Shown here in pieces: positions 1 through 9,960 of a stretch of DNA of 64,000 nucleotides. A model generated the notes under the pieces. The model searched no databases and was not told where the DNA came from. It saw nothing but the letters and a program-made list of their open reading frames with translations. Source of the DNA: Adiantum capillus-veneris (taxonomy: Eukaryota; Streptophyta; Polypodiopsida; Polypodiales; Pteridaceae); NCBI GenBank assembly GCA_014529385.2, contig CM043945.1:92062112-92126111 (forward strand), given 5' to 3'. How positions within the stretch are numbered: the first letter of the stretch is position 1; the number at the start of each line of letters is the position of its first letter. Position numbers and translations under genes: made by a program.

Positions 1-1270
1 ACGGCATCCTGCGGTAAGCAAAACAACCCCATGGCGATATGAATATGGTCTTCAGCTAGTCTTCGAGTGCAATCCCTATCTAAAAATACCCCGAAAAGCC
101 ATCCATAATCGAGTACCTCTCATGCCCAGCTACTTGGTTTAGGATTTCATCTTGAAACAGCAAGGGGTAGTGATTCCTCTTGGTCGCGGCATTCAATGGC
201 TTGTAGTCGACACACACTCTCCATTTTCCATTCTTCTTAGACGTTTTGACCATTGGCGAGACCCACTCTGACTCCTTCATAGGATATATGATGCCTGCAT
301 CCAATAGCTTATTGATCTCGTGCCAAAGGGCTTCCTTTTGAATTTCTCCTAGTCTTCTTAGCTTCTGTGCTTTTGGCTTATGTCCCTCCTTAAGAACAAT
401 TTTGTGCTCCACCCCTTTTGCACCTCGCAAATGCTTGTACTCCGTAGCAAATAGATTTGGATAGGATTCACACAGTTGAACATAGCCTTCCTTTTCCCCT
501 TTGGTAAGGTCTTCACTTATCATACTTGAAACCTCCTCTAGGCTTAAACCATGAGCTTGAGACTGCATACCTTCTTCTTTAGGTGAAGAGTCGTCTATGG
601 TGACCCCCAATAAGTCTCCATCTATCTTCAACATGTCGTCCTTGCTCTCCTCTTCCTCTGTGCTAGTATAGCCTTCATCATAGCCCGTCTCCGTCTCGTA
701 CTCATAGCTCGTCGTGTCACCCTCATCTTTAACTGCCATAGGACGAGAACTTCTCTCCTTGGTCTTCAAATCAAGCACAATTTGTCTGCCTCTCTCTTTG
801 TCAGGCAAAGTGAACACTTTGCTCTCCCAATCTTGCTTGGCACCTATTGCCAAAAGCCATGGCCTACCCAAAATGATTGGATAAGCATTGTCCCCTGCCT
901 TCATCACAAAAAAATCGATTAGGCACTCTATGCCCATCACCTTGACCTTCACATCCTGCGCCACAGCTAGACACCTAGCTTTAGTATGGTTGGCCATCCT
1001 CATGCGCACATTTGACCTGACTACTACCTTGACTCCCATCTCTTTCATGGCTGCTTTCGTCATGACACAAACCTGTGCTCCACAGTCTATGTAGGCTTGT
1101 ACCTGCATCCTCTTCTCTATAATAGCATCCACCAACGGAAGAACATCAGTGGGGCTACCCACTCTAAAAGCCATGTTTTGCACTACTTGGACATTTCCCT
1201 TAGCTCTCGGTAGTCTGGTGCTAACACTTGTGGACCATTGCCTTCTTAATTTTGGATTTAAAGCTAACAA
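1..1270 (-). pseudogene. Ty3/gypsy protease and N-terminal reverse transcriptase
   Basis: Protease: AYIDCGAQVCVM holds the active-site position, but D-C-G replaces the usual D-S/T-G. ILGRPWL follows about 70 residues later, the normal second protease landmark. An acidic linker (YEYETETGYDEGY) leads to RT: GIIYPMKESEWVSP, KKNGKWRVCVDY, then YSIMDGFSGYF. The frame stops at 80-82, but the same frame goes on with recognisable RT sequence to the window edge, interrupted by a second TAG. Both stops sit where glutamine is common in RT, which fits C-to-T decay of methylated CAG codons. Catalytic RT aspartates lie outside the window. Confidence 0.85.
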
Positions 1271-1839
1271 CTGGCCAAACGTAATATTTGCTTTTTGATT
1301 TTAAATGTCATATTGTACTCGGGATAGCCACGTCCTAGCTGGAAATCCGCTTGCTTGATCTTGCGACGTCTCCTTCTCTTGCTAGGCTCAGGCTGCTCTC
1401 TGCCTTCGTTCACCTTCTCTTTGCCTTTGCGAGCTCTAGTTTCCCGTTCTACCTTTGTCTCCCTCTCAACTCTTGCCCTCTTATTGGCCAAAACTTCGAC
1501 ATCTTGCTTGTCGACCCCTATGATGTTTACTCTTGGAACCTCACCTCCGTTTTGCGGAGCTGGCTGCACCGGATTCTCCACCGCTTGCTCTCTTGGACCA
1601 TTGTACTGCCCTTGACCTCGACCTCTATCAAAAAGCGGGTACATACCTCCTCTTTCTCTCTGCGGTTGAGGAAAATCAGGTACATAATGCCCTTCTTCTC
1701 CACAATTGTAACACCTATAAGGCAGTGGCCATGCCCTGCCCCTTGCTCCTCTTGGCTGTCCTCTATCCATGACACTGAGCCGCAACTCCTGCATCTGCTT
1801 GGATAAATCTTGCACTGTGCGCACCCAATTTTGCGGCAC
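1264..1839 (-). pseudogene. Ty3/gypsy nucleocapsid segment with a defective zinc knuckle
   Basis: This is the C-terminal part of gag. It has one CCHC-type knuckle, CYNCGEEGHYVPDF, in which the last cysteine is replaced by phenylalanine, so zinc binding is probably lost. It is followed by an Arg/Gly-rich stretch and a basic, Arg/Glu-rich linker with RRRRRKIK, as expected for nucleic-acid binding. It precedes the protease segment and overlaps its end by a few bases in another frame. The missing cysteine, together with the frame breaks, marks a dead copy. Confidence 0.75.
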
Positions 1840-1935
1840 GACAGCTACACGTCAAATTCCCTGATTTTCTTCATGTGCAGCCTCTCTCGGACTTTGCGGT
1901 TGAACATGGGCCATCGTCTTGTAGCCTGACATGCC

Positions 1936-2448
1936 CTACTCTATCTTCTTCTTTATCTTTCTGCTCTTCGATCGTGCAATGGCTACCGCACCATTATAAT
2001 TCTCTGGGCTCTCGAAATCAACTTTCTCTCTCACCTTGGGATGCAGACACGCCATGAATTTGTCTAGCTTGAAGTAGTCTCCATTAGCCAATTGCATGGT
2101 TGCCGCTAACTTTGCCCAACACTCTTCAAAATGACCCAAAAACAGATTGAATTCTTCACTTACATCTTGCTTAAGTGCCTTCAGCTTTGCATCCATCTCG
2201 ACTGGGGACGTCTCCTTGCGAAAGTCATGAAGAAACCTCGCCCGTAGAGCCGGCCATGCTAGCTTCGGCTCACCTTCCAATGCGTCGTACCATGCTTTAG
2301 CTCTACCACGCATCACCAAAGGAAAAGTCCGCATTTTGCTATCCTCGTTCGGCATACGCAACGATAGCATGTACAACTCAAAGTCTGACATCCACTCGTC
2401 AGGGGTCTCTTCTCCTGTGAAAATCGGTCCATAGCTTCTACCTGCCAT
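1936..2448 (-). pseudogene. Ty3/gypsy gag (capsid) fragment
   Basis: The reading frame opens upstream at a TTG (2493), but the first ATG is at 2448 and gives a protein beginning MAGRSYGPIF. It shows the retrotransposon gag pattern: the segment PDEWMSDFELYMLSL, then RGRAKAWYDAL, then FLHDFRKE and a later LFLGHFEECWAKL. This is the capsid core that assembles the virus-like particle. The frame stops at 1936-1938, ahead of the zinc knuckle, where an intact element would be expected to read on, so a frameshift or stop separates the two halves. Family assignment is secure; the start is an inference. Confidence 0.8.
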
Positions 2449-2500
2449 TTCTTCCAATGAGAAAACTGCTTCCTTTCGATCAACTTGGAGCAATCAGTGT

Positions 2501-2520
2501 GCTCCTCTGTGGGGGCACCA
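2501..2520 (-). other. Putative primer-binding site of the first gypsy element
   Basis: On the minus strand the sequence TGGTGCCCCCACAGAGG starts at 2520, five bases after a CA dinucleotide that would end the LTR at 2526. It begins with TGG, as needed to pair with a tRNA 3' CCA. The tRNA is not identified. It sits about 50 bases upstream of the gag frame, the expected order. Confidence 0.4.
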
Positions 2521-3190
2521 AAAGATGGAGAGGGGGAATGGGGGAACACGCCCAACACAAACAAAAGGGACTCTCTATAGCTCAGGGTATTCACACCACC
2601 CCTATCCTCTCGGAAAACACCTTCAAACACACAACTCACACTAGCAGACCACCACCTGCTCTCTTTCTACTGCTCACACACTTCACAAAACCACCACAAA
2701 AGATACACCTACTACCACTGCCTGTCTCCACCCTTACACACGCACACAACAACTCAATCTCACTCTCTCACACAACACCATCGGTTCGGGGGACACACAC
2801 TTCCACACAGCCGGCACCGAGAAGGGACATGAAAGAAGGAGAAAGAGAATGGGAAAAGGGGAAACAAGAGCATGGGAGGCAACTGTGGCTTGATTGCACT
2901 TCAAAAAAACACATACAACGGCTTGCAATGCCATCACCATGGCCATTTTCAAGCAAAAGTTACAAAGAGGCTAGCTTGCTAGAGAACTCCACTTTGCAGG
3001 CTTCAAACGGCACCTCAAAAGGCCAAGAAAAAAGCCCCAAATTTGATTCATTTTTTACTTTTATAGGGGGGGACTTTAATTTGGGAATTTACAATTTAAT
3101 AGGTCCACCTGGCACCTTGAATTGGTATCTTTTGGGAAAGAGGGCACCACTTTGCTCTATCTCTCTCTTCTTCACTCTTTGCACTTGGGA

Positions 3191-3222
3191 GGGGGGGCAT
3201 TAGCGATGTCGCTATTGCCCCC
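3191..3222. repeat. Palindrome copy 1 (GCATTAGCGA / TCGCTATTGC)
   Basis: A run of G, then GCATTAGCGA, a TG centre, TCGCTATTGC and a run of C form a near-perfect inverted repeat of about 32 bases. One mismatch (T against the expected A) distinguishes it from copy 2. It could fold into a hairpin in the transcript of the minus-strand element. Confidence 0.75.
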
Positions 3223-3510
3223 TAGCTTTTTATTTTTATTTTTTTACCTTTTATTTTTACCCTTTGTGGACTCAACTTTGCACTGCTCCACATGTTTGAC
3301 TTTGACTCCCATTTTTCTCTATCCGATTCTTCTCTAGCTCTACTTTTTGGTCCATGCCTTTGCCCGGCTTTGATTTATACCCAACTTAGCTTGTCCGGCC
3401 TACACTGCACCTTGCCTTGCCTTGCCTTGTCCATCTAGCTGCCCTCGAGCTTTATCTCTCTCCCTCTGGCTCGCCTACCCTGCTGTGGGACCTTCCCCTT
3501 ACTTGAGGGG

Positions 3511-3543
3511 GGGAGGCAATAGCGATGTCGCTATTGCCCTCCT
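3511..3543. repeat. Palindrome copy 2 (GCAATAGCGA / TCGCTATTGC)
   Basis: The two ten-base arms are exact reverse complements around a TG centre, and flanking GGGAG/CTCC extends the pairing. It is 320 bases from copy 1, in the same orientation, inside the same probable LTR. Confidence 0.8.
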
Positions 3544-4874
3544 CCTCCTCCTCAAAATTTTGGCGCCCCATGGGCTCGCGGGACCATCCCCCCCACATTG
3601 GGGCTGCCACATCATCACCGGCGATCTCTCACACGCGGGCGCACCTCCTGGGCCGCCTCCTCATCTCGCCAAAAACCACTGCTATAAGCCCCGCAGGGCC
3701 GCGCGCCACTCGACAGCGCAACCTCGCAGCGCCCGCTGGGCTTTCACCATAGCTCCACGAGCTCTCCACCTTGTGATACCCATTAGAGGTGCTCGCTTCA
3801 GCTCATATAGTCCGAAGCCGCCAGCTCCGCCATCGCATGTGGGGCTAACCCCGTGCCACGTGGCGCCCTCTCCTTTAACTGCCGCCCCTTGGGGGTTGAA
3901 ACTTTTACACAACAATGATCAAACATGTCCCTTTTGTGACCCACTTTAGCAGCACTCCTTACATTGCTTGGTCTGCCGATTGCCCCCCCTCACAAAACCC
4001 CGTCGAAGGTGCATGTTGTCGGCTTGGACTACGCGATCCTCGTTGCCCCTAAACTTCCCCACGCCTGCGATCCAAGGCAAGCAAAATTTGAAAAATCATC
4101 TGCACACACTTCATACTCAACTGCCCTAGGTTTTCCAACCCGTAACTTGGTGCTAGAGGCTCGTAATCACGTGCCGTGACTTCGTGCTAACTCCACATGA
4201 TGCACCTTGTCACCGAGAACTTTGACGAGGCTGAAAAACTTCCAAATGGCACATTTCCCAATGCGGTGAAGTGGGCTCAGACCCGACCCCCAGAAAATCT
4301 TCAACTGACCTTAACTTGCTATCCAGAGCGCTGACTTACGATCCGAAAAGACCGGCATGCTCCACAACTCGAGCTCTACACATGTATCCGCTCACACCTG
4401 CCTGGGTCACCTGTCCCCTGCTGCCCTGTCTGTCGGGGATCTGCTACCTACTCTTTCTTTAAACCGCAATATCTTGCACATCAGGGCTCCGTCTGACGAG
4501 CCGTCTGGACCGGCTTCTAGATCACGCTAAACTTTACATTCTAGAGCTTTGACTTGGCATTTTGGACATTTTCACATGCCATCCCATCTGGACCATTCCA
4601 TAGCACTTTTGGCCTAAAAAACCGCTTCAAGCATGCATTCCCGCTACCCTTTGGCTGCCAAGGGCTTTGGCACCTGCCCTAGCCTTCTACACTGCACTCG
4701 ACTACTGTCTTGACCTGGCATAGAACACCCGTTAGCTTCGACCAACTTTAGCTGCACCAACGTCATCCCACTGTAAGAGACTTCAAGCTTACCCATAGGC
4801 ACAAAAGCCCCCACATTTGAGCAATCTAACCAGAAAAGAAGGAACAGAGAATCAAAATCTCTATAGGAGCACCA

Positions 4875-5267
4875 ATTTTTGTCTCTCCTCATGAAGAGGT
4901 AATCAAGACACTCATATTGTACGATGCCAGCAAAGGTGGTAGACCAGACTTGCAGGCTGGCAGCATCATTCAGATTAACGGCCTTACGGTAAATCGCAGC
5001 AAGAAATTTGTTGGCTCTGTTCCATGTGTAGAAGTTGGTGATCAGTTTTACTTTCGAATGGAAATATGTTGCGTTAGTATGCATGGGCCTATTCAAGGGG
5101 GTATTGTGTATCTAATAATAAAAGAAAGCGAGTACAAAGTTCCCGTTGCGACAAGCATTATCTCTTCATGAGGATATGATGCCATGGATATCGGGGAGGA
5201 GCTTGTTTATACAATTGCTCCATGTAAGAAAATGGACTTCTTCTTGAGCGATCAGCAACAGATGGTA
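4875..5267 (+). pseudogene. SRA-YDG domain fragment of a SUVH-type histone methyltransferase
   Basis: Plus-strand translation begins SPHEEVIKTLILYDA, then GGRPDLQAGSII, FVGSVPCVEVGDQFYF, then GPIQGGI, VATSIISS, GYDA and EELVYT. These are the SRA-YDG landmarks of plant SUVH proteins (PDLKAG, IGSVPGVEVGD, GGI, ATSIV.SGGYDD, LIYTG). SRA domains bind methylated cytosine and recruit histone H3K9 methylation. The segment between the LFDA-like helix and the PDLQAG motif is shortened, a stop interrupts SISS-GYD, and the pre-SET and SET domains are absent. It is therefore a truncated, non-functional piece. It lies only about 30 bases upstream of an RPS26 copy in the same orientation. Homology was judged from motif memory; a protein search would settle it. 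Confidence 0.72.
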
Positions 5268-5295
5268 AGCAGAAGCAGTTGCGGCATAAGAAGTC

Positions 5296-5566
5296 ATGAC
5301 GGTAAGTGCCACAACCGTGGAGGTAACAAGCACGGAAGAGGCCACACCAACCCCATTAGGTGCTCCAACTGTGGGCGATGTGTGCCCACTGTCAAGCAGT
5401 TTCTTGTAAGGAACATTGTTGAACAAGCTACTGTGAGAGATGTGCAGGATGCTTGCGTTTCTGATGTGTACACAACTTCCCAAGCACCATTCACTCTCAC
5501 GTTGTCCGTATGAGATCCCAAAGTTCGAGAGCCACCATAGAGGTTTAGATGCAAGCAGGATATGCA
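5296..5566 (+). pseudogene. RPS26: Ribosomal protein S26 (eS26) retrocopy, broken
   Basis: The plus strand reads [18 protein letters not shown], then [25 protein letters not shown], which are hallmark sequences of eukaryotic eS26, including the CxxC zinc site. In other frames follow [12 protein letters not shown] and then REPP with RF, the normal C-terminal order. At least two frameshifts, a small deletion after CVP (the KDKAIKR-like piece) and a stop within REPP-RF break it. There is no intron in the covered part, which suggests a processed copy. The ATG at 5296 is followed by ACG as in the family (M-T). eS26 is a small-subunit protein at the mRNA exit region; this copy cannot make it. Confidence 0.85.
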
Positions 5567-5813
5567 GAACTAGAATCATCATACCAATGTTCCTATTGTT
5601 AGGAAGTGAGGAGGTGTCTAATTAGTGCATAAGTCAGGGGAGGAAGAAGGCTCATGAATTTTGACTTCTGTCATAGAACTCTGAGAAGATGCATGCTACG
5701 AGCATTGCCACTGTGGTTGAAGCCATTAATTGGATGGACGTTGAGTAGGCTTTTGATTCTTTTGGACGGGCTTATATCTTATGTTTTGGAAATGTCTTTC
5801 TAAATTTTTTTCC

Positions 5814-5819
<6 letters not shown>
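5567..5819 (+). other. Probable 3' flank of the RPS26 retrocopy
   Basis: No gene is visible. The T-rich end (about 5795-5812) runs into AAAAAAA and the GA microsatellite, a place where a retrocopy tail could lie. The assignment as old 3' untranslated sequence is an inference. Confidence 0.25.

Positions 5820-5889
<70 letters not shown>
5820..5889. repeat. (GA)n microsatellite
   Basis: About 35 uninterrupted GA units follow an A run. Apparent ORFs through it only encode Ser-Leu or Arg-Glu repeats. Confidence 0.98.
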
Positions 5890-5891
<2 letters not shown>

Positions 5892-5994
5892 CGACTTGCT
5901 TCTGAGACTCTAAGAGTGCGTGACAGAGAGAAGCTCTACGAGTGAACAAGACACAACACTGAAAATTCACTAAACTCAACTGAGAGTGAGTGAC

Positions 5995-6230
5995 CAGTAC
6001 TCGAAAAAAACTTTTTTCCAAAAACTTTTCAAACCTACATGTTAGAAACAATTGAGGTAAAATCACTAAATCTGAAGGTTTTAATACCAATTTACACTAA
6101 TTGTTTTTCAAATTTTGGAGGTTTTCTCACCTTCAACTATAAAATTTAGAGGTTAATCTTAAAATTTGTAGGTGGGGTTACACTAAACCTAGATTTTTGC
6201 TACAGTAAACCTAGATTTTTTTTAGCACTG
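5995..6230. mobile_element. hAT-type MITE, copy 1
   Basis: Terminal inverted repeats CAGTACTCGAAAAAAAC and (reverse-complemented right end) CAGTGCTAAAAAAAATC enclose 236 bases of AT-rich non-coding sequence. An exact 8-base direct repeat TGAGTGAC flanks it (5987-5994 and 6231-6238). An 8-base duplication and CAG-starting ends are hallmarks of hAT elements. A related copy lies at 36043-36237 in opposite orientation. Confidence 0.75.
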
Positions 6231-6266
6231 TGAGTGACTTATACTAGAGGTGGCGGTGAGTCTGAG

Positions 6267-6267
<1 letters not shown>

Positions 6268-6323
<56 letters not shown>
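6268..6323. repeat. (GA)n microsatellite
   Basis: Twenty-eight or so GA units. It lies 38 bases beyond the hAT MITE target duplication. Confidence 0.98.
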
Positions 6324-6325
<2 letters not shown>

Positions 6326-6550
6326 ATTGGCTAGATTGGTCGAGAGCATGCACCCCCCTTCCATGCAGAGCTCGCTGCCCAGTGGTGGAGTCAGGTCCAC
6401 TTTTATGGAACTCTAGAAGAAGGTGGAGGTAGGGATTGTTGAACAAGGGCATCAGCGCATCAAAGTCATTTTTGACGTGCGACCAGAAAGGCTGGTTTTT
6501 GAGAAAAAAAGCTTCGGTAGTGATCCCGCAATTGTGGAAGACTAACCTTA

Positions 6551-6611
<61 letters not shown>

Positions 6612-6614
6612 ACC
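6551..6614. repeat. Compound (CT)n(CA)n microsatellite
   Basis: A CT run passes directly into a CA run. The same compound arrangement recurs at 24694-24764 and 24917-24982. Confidence 0.97.
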
Positions 6615-7158
6615 CAAACTCTTCATCTTTGTTCTCGTCGAAAGATGGGGCCAAGGTGATTGCGAACGCACTGCATAAGAGGTGATTGCCAAGCTATTGC
6701 ATGCAAGTGGTAATGATCGTTAATGTCGACATTACCTTATGATCTTCATCACCTCTCCCGCCCTTGGCCACAAAGTCCTCGTGTGGGGCCTCCTCTTTTG
6801 CAACTCACCATGAAAACTCTAAAAGAGTCCGTAGTGCATGAAAACTATTCTTTTCAAGTATGTGATGTGAAGGATATTTTCCTTTTCCTCTTCGTATCTC
6901 AAGTGTCATGATATACGCTGAAAGATCTTTTTTGCGAGCTAGAAAAAATGGAGTCACTCACCCAAAAAAAATTCTCCCCAATTTCAATAAGGTACAATCT
7001 AGCACCAAAGATTGCAAATACACATTTTCCATATTGGCTCCAACCTACCAATACAATCTACCAAATCTACTTCTTCTATAACTTCCCTACAAGCACTTGC
7101 CATAATATTATGTATTGAGAAACCCTCCTCCCCCTCCACAACATTGCACACGTGCACG

Positions 7159-7159
<1 letters not shown>
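6615..7159. other. Non-coding interval, no recognised feature
   Basis: Short ORFs only, without domain signals or matching repeats elsewhere in the window. Confidence 0.5.
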
Positions 7160-7201
<42 letters not shown>

Positions 7202-7202
7202 A
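7160..7202. repeat. (CA)n microsatellite
   Basis: About 20 CA units with a purine-poor flank. Confidence 0.95.
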
Positions 7203-8064
7203 CTTTTACTTGTCCAAGCATCTACCATGGCTTGAATATTGATGAACACAAGCCGTGATTGAGAGGAGGGAGCATAACCTTGGATAATCAAGGAGTTAAT
7301 ATAAGGGTGGATGATTAAAGTCTCCATAAGGAATGCTCTAGACGTTTAGATACAATGATAGATAGATTGTAATATGTAATTTGATGCTAAATTTTTCTAT
7401 TATGATTTAAGTTCTATGTATCTTGTGGGGTTTTGCTCCTTTTTATGATTGCTCGGAAAGGTTTGCTTGGAGTTTGAAATTCCTCATCCTGCAGTCAACC
7501 ATGGCTAGGCACATAACCACTTATGGACGACAATGTGGCCACAAGATTGTTCTTATGTTTGACGATAGCATCTATACACTTACTATCTCTTTTGTGATAC
7601 AACATTACAAAATAACTAATGCATTCAATTTGCATCCATTAACTCTAATGGGAGAGCAGGTGAAGATAAAGGCTACTGAACTTGCTAGGGGTGAACAAAT
7701 CTTCCTTCTCAATCTTATAGAAGGTTCGCATTTCTATTGAAAGCACACAAGGCGTTGGAATGAAGGACACACTAGTAATAGTCCGATGGTCCCTCTAGAG
7801 TAGTTGGTATACTACATGCAATGCCTTCACAAAGCAACCTACACATGGCACTCAAGCAAGCAAAGGACATCATTCAAGTTCAAGAGCTACCTATGCATTA
7901 TGATGGATATGTGGCATTTCAGTTACCAACTTTTGATCTATTTGTGCACGAACTTATGACAATTGCAACATGTGAATTTACCATGGAGAATAAGTTTGCA
8001 CAAATAGAGTTTTAGAATATGCTCAGCAAGATGGTTCAGGAGCAAGGATATGACTGTGTATCAA
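7203..8064 (+). other. Unassigned interval with two open frames of unknown nature
   Basis: Frames at 7423-7740 (105 codons, containing MARHITTYGRQCGHKIVLMF) and 7821-8015 (64 codons, MALKQAKDIIQVQELPMHY) are longer than chance neighbours and lie in the same direction. They could be remnants of one coding region. No family is recognised, no start context or splice structure is convincing, and the second frame runs up to the 57-base tandem repeat. Treat as possible gene or transposon relic only. Confidence 0.2.
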
Positions 8065-8345
8065 TGTGTATGTGAACACATTAAAGGAACAGTATGGCTC
8101 TTTTGTTTGAGACTATTTTAATGTGTGTGAACACATTACAGGAAGAGTATAGATCTTTTGTTTGAGACTATTTTAATGTGTGTGAACACATTACAGGAAG
8201 AGTATCGCTCTTTGTTTGAGACTATTTGAGATGTGTATGTGAACACATTACAGGAAGAGTATAGCTCTTTTGTCTGAGACTATTTTAATGTGTGTGAACA
8301 CATTACAGGAAGAGTATAGCTCTTTTGTTTGAGACTATTTGAGAT
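8065..8345. repeat. Tandem repeat, five units of 55-57 bases
   Basis: Units begin at about 8065, 8122, 8177, 8232 and 8289. Each contains TGTGAACACATTA, then GGAAGAGTAT and TTTGAGACTATTT. Unit starts alternate between TGTGTATGTGAACAC (units 1 and 4) and TGTGTGTGAACAC (units 2, 3 and 5), so a higher-order three-unit duplication is likely. Each unit holds a short inverted repeat AATGTG...CACATT. Confidence 0.92.
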
Positions 8346-9533
8346 GCAACATGGTTACTTTGCTACACTATACTCTATAGAGTAACTATTGAGATCTTGA
8401 TCTTATCTTTTTCATTGCTTATTCTCGCTCGGTTTCTTGTCCGCTCGGAAGTACTCGCTTGAGGATTGGGATTCCCCGTTTGAGAGTAGCAGAGACCGTG
8501 GATCCCTTGTTGACATTTGTATCAATCTGTTCCTGGGGCATACCCGCCTTGAGGGTCTTCACCTCGAAGTCGAATACTTGAGAAGTTTGAGCTAGTTCAT
8601 TTCCTTTTTCTTTCACCAAAAAGACCTTGTCCTCCAAGAGAGTATTATTAATTGACTAGGCCGGATCCCTTATCGAAGTGACGTTCTTCATCATGGCATC
8701 ATTTGAGGGTCATGAAGACGTCCCTTTCCCTTCATCCATCGGAGCTTCTCCAGCAATTGCCGACATGTTTTTGGTTGCAAGCCTTTGTGAAAACATGATG
8801 ATGTCCTCTTCCATGGGCATGGCCTTGGAATCCATTATTGACATCGGGTCGGAACAAACATACACCACAAGCCAGGATGAATAAATCAAAGGATTGTAAG
8901 GGAAGCTAATTCCTATATCATAAAGATAAAATCTCATTGACGTACTTAGGATCTATTAACAACGCCTTTTTTCCCAAGTTTAAGAGGCACGGCCTCCGTT
9001 CATAAATCCTAAATATTGTGCTATGAGATTTATGTTTAACTAACTACTAGTCTTGTGAAAAGTATCCGTCTGGATACTAGTCTCCCACTTTCCACAGCGC
9101 ACTCACTCGTTCTTCTTATTTTTTAATTACTACCACATTGTTTTATGTATACAAATAGTGTTTCTTTATGAATTCCGGACACAGGTTCTTTCATACAGCT
9201 CTTTCAACATCACGAAAACAATTCTTTCTCAATCACCAAACATGGTCTAATGAAAACAATCATATATTTCAACAAGAATAATTATTCAATTTTCATATGA
9301 GTATGTCCGCTACATGCGAACTTTCTTTGTCTAACCAACAGAGCCTTTTGCAAAAGATTTACTTATTTGCTAACCGCAAATTTTTCCAATCGCTAATCAC
9401 AATGGGGCATCTCACTAACCGCAAGGGACAAAAAGAGAGCTGATAACATCAGCTTATTTTTTGCTAACGGCAGAATCATATCGCTAACCACGAGTTCCAT
9501 CTAGAAATAAGATATTCTTTCATCAATTGTTTT
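8346..9533. other. Non-coding interval, no recognised feature
   Basis: AT-rich, only short ORFs (for example 8419-8637 minus, 72 codons, unrecognised). No repeat pair or transposon end was found. Confidence 0.4.
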
Positions 9534-9960
9534 CTTTTTTTTTTTGCAATTGGTGAGCTGAAAGTAAATAAAAACCAAAAAATTTACCAAAACACTTATG
9601 CAAAACATGTGTCATGAGGAAACACTAGAAACCAGTCCATAACAAAGCCTTTTACAAGGAGACTCAAAACACATACATCTCATAACCAAAAAAAATACAC
9701 AAAAAGTACCATCCCAACAACACAGGTCCGAACAAGGGAGGTCAACCCTCGTATAGCTAGAACCACAAAGAAGCCAGCACAGTTGCCACAGGCGTCGGCC
9801 CTCTGCCACAAGCCCAAACACCACCCGAGCAAAAAGCATATCCGAGGAGAAGCAAACCGAAAAGAACTTAGCAGTTGTAAATGAGCGAGGCCCAAGGTCC
9901 CCATCATCGGAGGAGGTATACTCCTGGGGGATTCACCATGGAAAACTTACCGCACCACGT
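9534..9960 (-). mobile_element. Possible 3' end of a non-LTR retrotransposon
   Basis: Read on the minus strand, a GC-richer stretch with overlapping open frames of 75 codons passes into T-rich sequence and ends in GCAAAAAAAAA at about 9534-9546. That resembles the 3' untranslated end and A-tail of a LINE or SINE. No reverse-transcriptase motif is seen, so this is only suggestive. Confidence 0.28.

Larger units (their letters stand above)
1..2448 (-). mobile_element. Ty3/gypsy retrotransposon, decayed, running off the window start
   Basis: Read on the minus strand, this stretch encodes gag, a zinc knuckle, an aspartic protease and the first part of a reverse transcriptase in the usual Ty3/gypsy order, and continues past position 1. 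It is split over several frames, so it is not a functional polyprotein. A putative primer-binding site lies just upstream at 2501-2520, and probable LTR or leader sequence follows from 2526. No other end is in the window, so the family cannot be delimited. The protease-RT order without an intervening integrase excludes copia. Confidence 0.85.
2526..4640 (-). repeat. Probable LTR or leader of the first gypsy element
   Basis: About 2.1 kb upstream of gag on the minus strand has no coding signal. It is locally GC-rich around 3.4-3.9 kb and carries two copies of a long palindrome (3191-3222 and 3511-3543). On the plus strand it begins TGGAGAGGGGG, which reads as an LTR end CTCTCCA on the minus strand. 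The second LTR is not in the window, so the far boundary is only approximate and the interpretation rests on position next to a putative primer-binding site. Confidence 0.4.

Noticed and set aside
2457-3203. 248-codon plus-strand open frame
   Set aside because: It runs antisense through the probable LTR of a minus-strand gypsy element and is low in complexity (His/Thr/Ser/Pro-rich).
3422-3949. 175-codon GC-rich open frame
   Set aside because: GC-rich sequence gives long chance frames on both strands here; composition is Pro/Ala/Leu-rich with no motif.
6222-6692. Open frames with long Ser-Leu, Arg-Glu or Thr-His runs
   Set aside because: These are translations of (CT)n, (GA)n and (CA)n microsatellites; the same applies to the frames at 36831-37150, 38284-38682 and 39614-39950.
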